This document shows positions 48,183 through 52,740 of a stretch of 52,740 nucleotides of DNA, piece by piece. The position numbers and the translations under genes are program-made. Where the stretch lies: assembly GCF_004348685.1 (NCBI RefSeq), contig NZ_SMKO01000047.1, forward strand, positions 1-52,740. The letters run 5' to 3'. This DNA is from Nonomuraea deserti. GTDB taxonomy: Bacteria > Actinomycetota > Actinomycetes > Streptosporangiales > Streptosporangiaceae. A model generated the notes under the pieces. It was not told the origin of the DNA, did no database searches, and was given only the letters and a program-made list of their open reading frames with translations. Each line of letters opens with the position of its first letter. Within the stretch, counting starts at the first letter, position 1.

Positions 48183-48220
48183 ACATATCGCTACATATCG
48201 CACATGTATGATTACTTAGT
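48183..48220 (+). promoter_or_regulatory. Promoter with ACATATCG repeats, probably leaderless transcript
   Basis: TATGAT (48207-48212) is an excellent -10 box only 8 bp before the GTG at 48221, so the message probably begins at or next to the start codon. The region before it holds ACATATCG twice (48183 and 48193) and a related ACATGTATG at 48202, plausible binding sites for the TetR protein just upstream. Confidence 0.6.
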
Positions 48221-48721
48221 GTGAGCACTCAAGAGACAGAGATATCCCTTTCGTACGCGTTGCGGGAGCGGTGCGGCGACCGTCCCGCCACCTTTCCCGA
48301 GATCCCGCACCAGCAGCTCGACCAGATCGCGCCGGTGGAGCTGCAGGAAGAGTTGTGGCGGCGGATGGCCGGGCTCGGCCACGTACGCACCGGCGCCAGC
48401 GTCGTCTCCCTGCCGGAGACGCGCGCGCTGCATCTGGACCCGGAGCACGCGCTCGGGCCCGGCACGGCGTTCGTCCGGGACAGCACCGAGTTCGCCCACC
48501 TGCACGGGGCCTTCGACGGGAGCCTGCACCTGCTGCTGCCCGAGCGGGACGCCGCCGAGGCCGTGGCCCGAGGGTGGGGCGAGTTCCACCCGCTGGTGAT
48601 CGAGGGCCGCTGCCCGCCCACCCTGATCATGGTGTACGGCCCGCGCGACGACGACGAGCTGGAGACGGTGTGGGAGCTGGTGCGCCGCAGCCACGCCTTC
48701 GCCTCCGGCCAGATCCTCTGA
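48221..48721 (+). CDS. DUF5519 (luciferase-domain) family protein
   Basis: 166 residues from GTG 48221 with no ribosome site, in line with a leaderless message. The layout HLHGAFDGSLHLLLPERDAA and GWGEFHPL is that of the short actinobacterial proteins grouped as DUF5519/'luciferase' domain; the helical N-terminus precedes it. The biochemical role of the family is not settled. The end is covered by a strong terminator shared with the convergent oxidase gene. Confidence 0.78.
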   Translation: MSTQETEISLSYALRERCGDRPATFPEIPHQQLDQIAPVELQEELWRRMAGLGHVRTGASVVSLPETRALHLDPEHALGPGTAFVRDSTEFAHLHGAFDGSLHLLLPERDAAEAVARGWGEFHPLVIEGRCPPTLIMVYGPRDDDELETVWELVRRSHAFASGQIL

Positions 48722-48734
48722 CCGGAGGCGAAGG
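48696..48734. terminator. Bidirectional terminator between convergent genes
   Basis: CCTTCGCCTCCGG (48696-48708) and CCGGAGGCGAAGG (48722-48734) pair perfectly over 13 bp with a 13-nt loop that contains the stop codon of the DUF5519 gene. It should stop transcription in both directions. Confidence 0.78.
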
Positions 48735-48739
48735 GGACG

Positions 48740-50047
48740 TCAGGCGAGCACGGGGAAGTTGGCGCGCAGCACGTTGTGCGGGTCGCGGGCCCGCTTGATC
48801 TGCCGCAACCGGCCGGTGTCCTCCTCGGTGAAGGCCTCCGCGGCCCGCTCCCCCGGCGCCAGCAACGTGTACGGCTTGCGCCCGCTGACGTCCAGTTCCC
48901 CGGCGTACCATCCCTGCTTGGCACCCACGGCCGCCACCAGTTCGGGGGTGGGCGCGATCCCGAACAGGTAGAGCAGGTACGGCTCCGCGAGCGGCCCGGC
49001 GGGCCCGGCGCCGGTCAACTGCCTGGCGAGCGCGCCGCCGAGGTGCCTGATCTGGACGGCGACCAGCGGCTCGATCGGGCTGTCCAGCAATGTCACCGCC
49101 GCCGCGTCGTCGAGGCCGGTCAGCAGCTCGGCCCGGGAGCGCCCCGGCGCCGGGTCGGTGGGATCGGCGGTGATGTCGCCGAGGTCGGCCACGGCGACAT
49201 CACCGCGCTTGTCGGCGATCACGTCGTCGATCCTGTCGAGGCGGCCGAGCAGCGCCCGGCCCTCGTCCTCCGTGCCGAGGAAGGCCAGGTCGAGCGCCAC
49301 CATGGGCGGCGCCTGCGGGAACCGCACCCGGTTGAACCAGAGGGTCAGCTCGTCGGGGGCCTCGGCGGTGAGCTCGCGGAAGGCCTCGAACACCTCATGA
49401 GTGCGGTGTCCCGGCCACATGATCCGCCCGCCGTACAGGGCGGGCGCCGGATGCAGCTCGAACTCGATCGCCGTCACGACAGCGAAGTCGCCGCCTCCGC
49501 CGCGCAGCGCCCAGAACAGGTCAGGGTCGGAGTCCGCGGTCACCCTGGCCGGCTCGCCGTCCGCGCCGATGACGTCGAAGGCCCGCACGCTGTCGGCGGC
49601 GAAACCGTGCTTGCGGCTGAACCAGCTCAGGCCCCCGCCCAGGGTGTACCCCGTCACGCTCACCACCGGGCTGCTGCCGGCCAGGCCGGTCAGGCCGTGC
49701 TTGCCGGCCGCCGCCAGCACCTCACCCCACCTGACCCCGGCGCCCACCCGGGCCAGCAGCTCCTCCGGGCGCACCTCGACCTCGCCCAGCCGGCCGGTGC
49801 GCAGCAGGATGACGCCCTCGGTGTCACCCGAGGCGCCGTGCCCGCTCGGCTGCGCGCTCACCGACAGCCCGGCCTTGCCCGCGTACCGCACCAGGGCCGC
49901 CACGTCGCCGGCGTCGCGTGCCTCGACGACGGCGGCGACGGGTTGTTCCACGGACAGGTTCCAGGCTTTCGAGGCCTGCTCGAATCCGTCGTCGCCGGGC
50001 AGCAGCACTCGGCCGTCCACCACGCTGCGCATATCGGAGTCCGTCAT
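48740..50047 (-). CDS. FAD-linked (berberine-bridge-type) oxidoreductase
   Basis: 435 residues from ATG 50047 (GGAGGA upstream; the earlier start at 50068 precedes it). FAD-binding type 4 domain: VAALVRYAGKAGLSVSAQPSGHGASG (His of SGHG is the expected 8-alpha-histidyl flavin site), VSVTGYTLGGGLSWFSRKHG. The C-terminal berberine-bridge element ends in RDPHNVLRANFPV. The second flavin-linking Cys of bicovalent members is not seen. Typical substrates are alcohols, sugars or oxidised secondary metabolites; unknown here. Confidence 0.9.
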   Translation of the reverse strand: MTDSDMRSVVDGRVLLPGDDGFEQASKAWNLSVEQPVAAVVEARDAGDVAALVRYAGKAGLSVSAQPSGHGASGDTEGVILLRTGRLGEVEVRPEELLARVGAGVRWGEVLAAAGKHGLTGLAGSSPVVSVTGYTLGGGLSWFSRKHGFAADSVRAFDVIGADGEPARVTADSDPDLFWALRGGGGDFAVVTAIEFELHPAPALYGGRIMWPGHRTHEVFEAFRELTAEAPDELTLWFNRVRFPQAPPMVALDLAFLGTEDEGRALLGRLDRIDDVIADKRGDVAVADLGDITADPTDPAPGRSRAELLTGLDDAAAVTLLDSPIEPLVAVQIRHLGGALARQLTGAGPAGPLAEPYLLYLFGIAPTPELVAAVGAKQGWYAGELDVSGRKPYTLLAPGERAAEAFTEEDTGRLRQIKRARDPHNVLRANFPVLA

Positions 50048-50223
50048 GATGTCTCCTCCAACGATCATCTCCCGGTCGTGCCGGGGCCACCGCTATGACG
50101 AGCGGCGTGGAGGAAACGTGACCGGCCGCGAGCAGGAATCCGCCGGAGCGGCCGGACGTCGAAGCCGGCCCGGGCCGCCTGGGCCGCCTGGGCCGTCGTG
50201 GGCGGTCGGATGCGGGCGGCGGG

Positions 50224-52740
50224 TCAGCCCGGCCGTTCGCCGAGCCCGAACAGCGCGTCGCGAGCCGCGGCGATCCAGTGCGGTGCCCCGGCCCTGGCGG
50301 CCAGCGCGCCGGCCTGCCGGTGGTGCTCCGCGGCCGCGCCGGGCCGGCCGAGCGCGCCGGCCAGACGGCCGAGGAAGTGTGCCACGGGGCCGAGCGTGAG
50401 CAGGCCGCTGCCGGCTCCGGCGAGCTCTCCCTCGGCGGGGAGCAGCCGGGTGTAGAGACGCTCCATCGCGGGCCGGTCGCCTGCCTCGATCGCGGCGAGG
50501 GCGTGCAGGCAGGTCCTGGCCTCGAAGAGCAGGTCGCGCGGGGAGCCGGGGACGGCGCGCGCGGCCGCGATCGCCTGGCCGCGCTCGCCACGGGCGAGCA
50601 GGGCCAGCGGCCGGGCCCAGCTCTCGTACGGCCCGTGATCGGCCGCGCTCACACCGGCCGGCGTGGTGGTGGAGGCGTCCAGGCAGAGCAGGGCGAGCGG
50701 GAGGATGCCCGCCTCCATTCCGGGCATCCCCGCACCCGCGAGCCGGGTCGCCGCCGTGCGGTAGGCGGTGCGCGCCTCGTCCTGGCGACCGGTCACCGCG
50801 AGCCGGAGCGCGGCGTACCAGGCGGTGAACACGCCGACGAGCGGCAGATCGTGGCGGTCGGCGAGCCGGCCGGCCGCGCCGGCGTGCCGATCCGCGGCCT
50901 CCAGGTCGGCGAGCGCGGCGCCGGACTGGACGAGGATCAAGTGCCCCAGCACCTCGAACGTCACCAGGCCGTCGTGGCGGGCGGCCAGCTCGACGAGTTC
51001 CTCGCCGAGCTGGGCACGCTGCGGGGCGAGGCCCGCCCGCTGGAAGCTCTGCAGGTAGCGGCCGTTGAGCGCGCACGCCAGCAGCACGGGATCACCCAGC
51101 CTGCGAGCGATGCCCTCGGCCTCCCGCGCCGCCTGGTCTCCCCGCGGTCCCGGGTCGGCCCGGCGTTCCATCGCCACGGTGATCAGCAGGCGGGCGCGCT
51201 CGGCGTCATGAGAAGCCGGGAAAGCGGCCGGCGTGCACCCGGCCTCGTGTCCGGGTGAGCGGGCGGCCGGCGTACGGTCGGCGTCATCGCCGGGCGGAAG
51301 GGCGGCCAGCGTGCGTTCGGCGGCCGCGACGAGGCGGGCGGACAGGGCCTCGTCGTCGTTGGCCGTCCAGATCGCGGGCACGTCGAACGCGCCGATCACG
51401 CGCGCGGCCAGCACGGGATCCCCGAGTTCCGCCGCCGCTCCGGCCGCCTCCGCGCGGTGCCGCCTGGCCTCCTGCAGGTCACCGGTCACCGCCAGCGCCC
51501 GCACCATCCCCATGACGGCCTCCAACCGCCCCCGGGCCCCGCTGCCGTGCTGAGGAGCCCCGCCGTCCGCGCGGTCCAGAGCTCTGATCGTTTCCCGCCA
51601 CAGCCGGGCCGCCTCGCGCGGCGCGAACCGGTGCTCCGCGCGCATGGCGGCGGCGCGCGTGTAGTGCGCGGTACGGGCCGGGGCCGCGCGGCCTCCGGCG
51701 CGCAGCAGGTGGTGGGCGACGGCCTCCACGTCGCCGGGGCTCGTCCGTTCCACGATCGTGGCGACGGCGGCGTGCCATCGGGCCCTGCGCGGGCTCGCGA
51801 GGTCGCCGTACAGGGTCTCCTGCACCAGGGCGTGGGCGAAACGCAGGCGGTCGGCGTCCCCGTCGACCAGGAAACCGGCCCGCAGGCCCTCCTCGACGGA
51901 TTCGAGGACGAGGTCCTCGTCGCCGGCGAGCCCGATCAGCACGTCGAGGCCGGGCTCGCCGCCGATGACGGCGGCCTGGCGCAGGTGGGCGCGCGCGGTC
52001 TCGGAGAGCGCGGCCAGACGGTGGCGGATGACGTCGCGAACGCCCGCGGGCACGGATCGCAGGGCCGCGTCGCCGTCGTTCTCCCAAACCCGGGTGAGTT
52101 CCCGTACGAAGAACGGGTTGCCCCCGCTGCGCGTGTGGATCGTGCGCGAGCTCTCCACCGTGGGCTCGCGGCGGGTGACGGCGCGCACCAGCTCCCGCAC
52201 CTGGGGCTCGGTGAGGCCACCCAGATAGATCCTGGCGGGCTCGGCTCGTGCGGCGCGGCCCAGCGTCTCCGCCAGTCCGGCGGAGATCTCGGTCGAGCGG
52301 TAGGTGCCGACGATCAGTACGGGGCCGACGTCGAGGTCGGTGGCCAGCGCGGTCAGGAGGGCGAGGGTCTCCTCGTCCGCCCAGTGCAGGTCGTCGAAGA
52401 CCAGCAGGACCGGGCCTTTCGCGGAGACGGCGGCCAGGTGGGCGCCGATCGCCCGCTGCCGCCGGAACCGCGCCGTGACGGGATTCTCCTCGGCGGCCTC
52501 GTCAGCCACGGCGTGGGGCGCGAGGACGTCCTCGGGGACGGACGCCGTCGAGGCAACCTCCGGGGCGGCTTCGGCCTGGGAGGGCAGGCGGGCGCGCATC
52601 TGTGTCCACGGCCAGGCGGCCGGCGCGCCCGGCGATTCCGGGCTCGCGCCCCACGCGACGACCCACCCCGCCTGCTCAAGGCGCCGGGTGAGCGTCCTGG
52701 CCAGGGCCGTCTTGCCCGCGCCCGCCTCCCCCGACACCAG
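50224..52740 (-). CDS. Large ATPase regulator (LuxR/BTAD-type), N-terminus beyond the window
   Basis: At least 838 residues; it is open at the right edge. Visible: P-loop GEAGAGKTALARTL at the very edge, Walker B VLLVFDDLHWAD, an arginine-finger region (RSGGNPFFVRELTRVWE) and then TPR/helical repeats to the stop codon. No LuxR HTH at the C-terminus, so any DNA-binding domain (BTAD/SARP, or none) lies beyond 52740. It resembles the ATPase regulators near secondary-metabolite loci. Confidence 0.88.
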   Translation of the reverse strand: MVSGEAGAGKTALARTLTRRLEQAGWVVAWGASPESPGAPAAWPWTQMRARLPSQAEAAPEVASTASVPEDVLAPHAVADEAAEENPVTARFRRQRAIGAHLAAVSAKGPVLLVFDDLHWADEETLALLTALATDLDVGPVLIVGTYRSTEISAGLAETLGRAARAEPARIYLGGLTEPQVRELVRAVTRREPTVESSRTIHTRSGGNPFFVRELTRVWENDGDAALRSVPAGVRDVIRHRLAALSETARAHLRQAAVIGGEPGLDVLIGLAGDEDLVLESVEEGLRAGFLVDGDADRLRFAHALVQETLYGDLASPRRARWHAAVATIVERTSPGDVEAVAHHLLRAGGRAAPARTAHYTRAAAMRAEHRFAPREAARLWRETIRALDRADGGAPQHGSGARGRLEAVMGMVRALAVTGDLQEARRHRAEAAGAAAELGDPVLAARVIGAFDVPAIWTANDDEALSARLVAAAERTLAALPPGDDADRTPAARSPGHEAGCTPAAFPASHDAERARLLITVAMERRADPGPRGDQAAREAEGIARRLGDPVLLACALNGRYLQSFQRAGLAPQRAQLGEELVELAARHDGLVTFEVLGHLILVQSGAALADLEAADRHAGAAGRLADRHDLPLVGVFTAWYAALRLAVTGRQDEARTAYRTAATRLAGAGMPGMEAGILPLALLCLDASTTTPAGVSAADHGPYESWARPLALLARGERGQAIAAARAVPGSPRDLLFEARTCLHALAAIEAGDRPAMERLYTRLLPAEGELAGAGSGLLTLGPVAHFLGRLAGALGRPGAAAEHHRQAGALAARAGAPHWIAAARDALFGLGERPG

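Noticed and set aside
50160..50185. Short repeated GGGCCGCCT units between the oxidase and the ATPase regulator
   Set aside because: Only two to three copies in a GC-rich gap; probably simple sequence with no function.
1..52740. CRISPR arrays, tRNA or rRNA genes
   Set aside because: No regularly spaced repeats, cloverleaf-like sequences or rRNA signatures were noticed on reading; a scan with tRNA and covariance models would settle it.

Overview
High-GC DNA with GTG/TTG starts, strong GGAGG ribosome sites, SARP/AfsR regulators and many LacI-type sugar operons. This points to a filamentous actinomycete, plausibly Streptosporangiales (Nonomuraea-like). That placement is an inference from gene style, not from a marker gene.

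Region A (1-1300): a LacI-family regulator, followed by a 51-bp orphan piece of a CaiB-type CoA-transferase gene.

Region B (1362-18241) is the exceptional part. It looks like a complete ribosomally made, post-translationally modified peptide (RiPP) locus. It has two SARP regulators (one AfsR-like, one short), a 47-residue secreted two-cysteine peptide that is easy to miss, an HTTM membrane protein with an SdpA-like partner, a B12-binding radical SAM enzyme, two further radical SAM enzymes, a haem-oxygenase-like diiron oxidase and an MFS exporter. Four tandem small precursor-like genes follow. They share a leader motif, have no cysteine, and all end in Trp (ASFW, GLFW, AGLW, AGLW). After a terminator comes a coupled trio: adenylate cyclase/ATPase/TPR protein, cytoplasmic subtilisin-type protease and GAF protein. 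Most junctions overlap by 4-17 bp, so the genes are probably co-expressed. A 46-bp exact direct repeat brackets the whole region.

Region C (18339-20854): an FMN-reductase remnant, a CaiB/BaiF CoA-transferase and an HMG-CoA-lyase-like enzyme. A decayed siderophore-interacting-protein gene follows.

Region D (21402-36472): two sugar-uptake units sharing ATCGAT-centred operators and a second LacI regulator paralogous to the first. Unit 1 is a CUT1 transporter (binding protein plus two permeases) with a cytoplasmic GH172 (DUF2961) hydrolase. Unit 2 is a six-gene, fully overlapping operon: L-fucose/arabinose-type isomerase, secreted GH172, ribose-type ATPase, permease and binding protein, and FGGY kinase. 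Together they suggest use of a furanose, possibly D-arabinose from D-arabinan, via D-ribulose. An IclR regulator is convergent.

Region E (36517-45049): a GH127 beta-L-arabinofuranosidase/CUT1 operon divergent from a third LacI regulator. Two matching operators flank that regulator. The second stands before a secreted-protein gene that has been broken by a piece of mobile DNA carrying an integrase fragment and an SDR dehydrogenase gene.

Region F (45046-52740): a small winged-helix regulator/membrane-protein pair under two perfect tandem palindromes, a ricin-lectin/PL3 pectate lyase, an ATPase-regulator remnant, a TetR regulator, a probably leaderless DUF5519 gene, an FAD-linked oxidase, and a large ATPase regulator cut by the window edge. 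No rRNA, tRNA or CRISPR array was seen.
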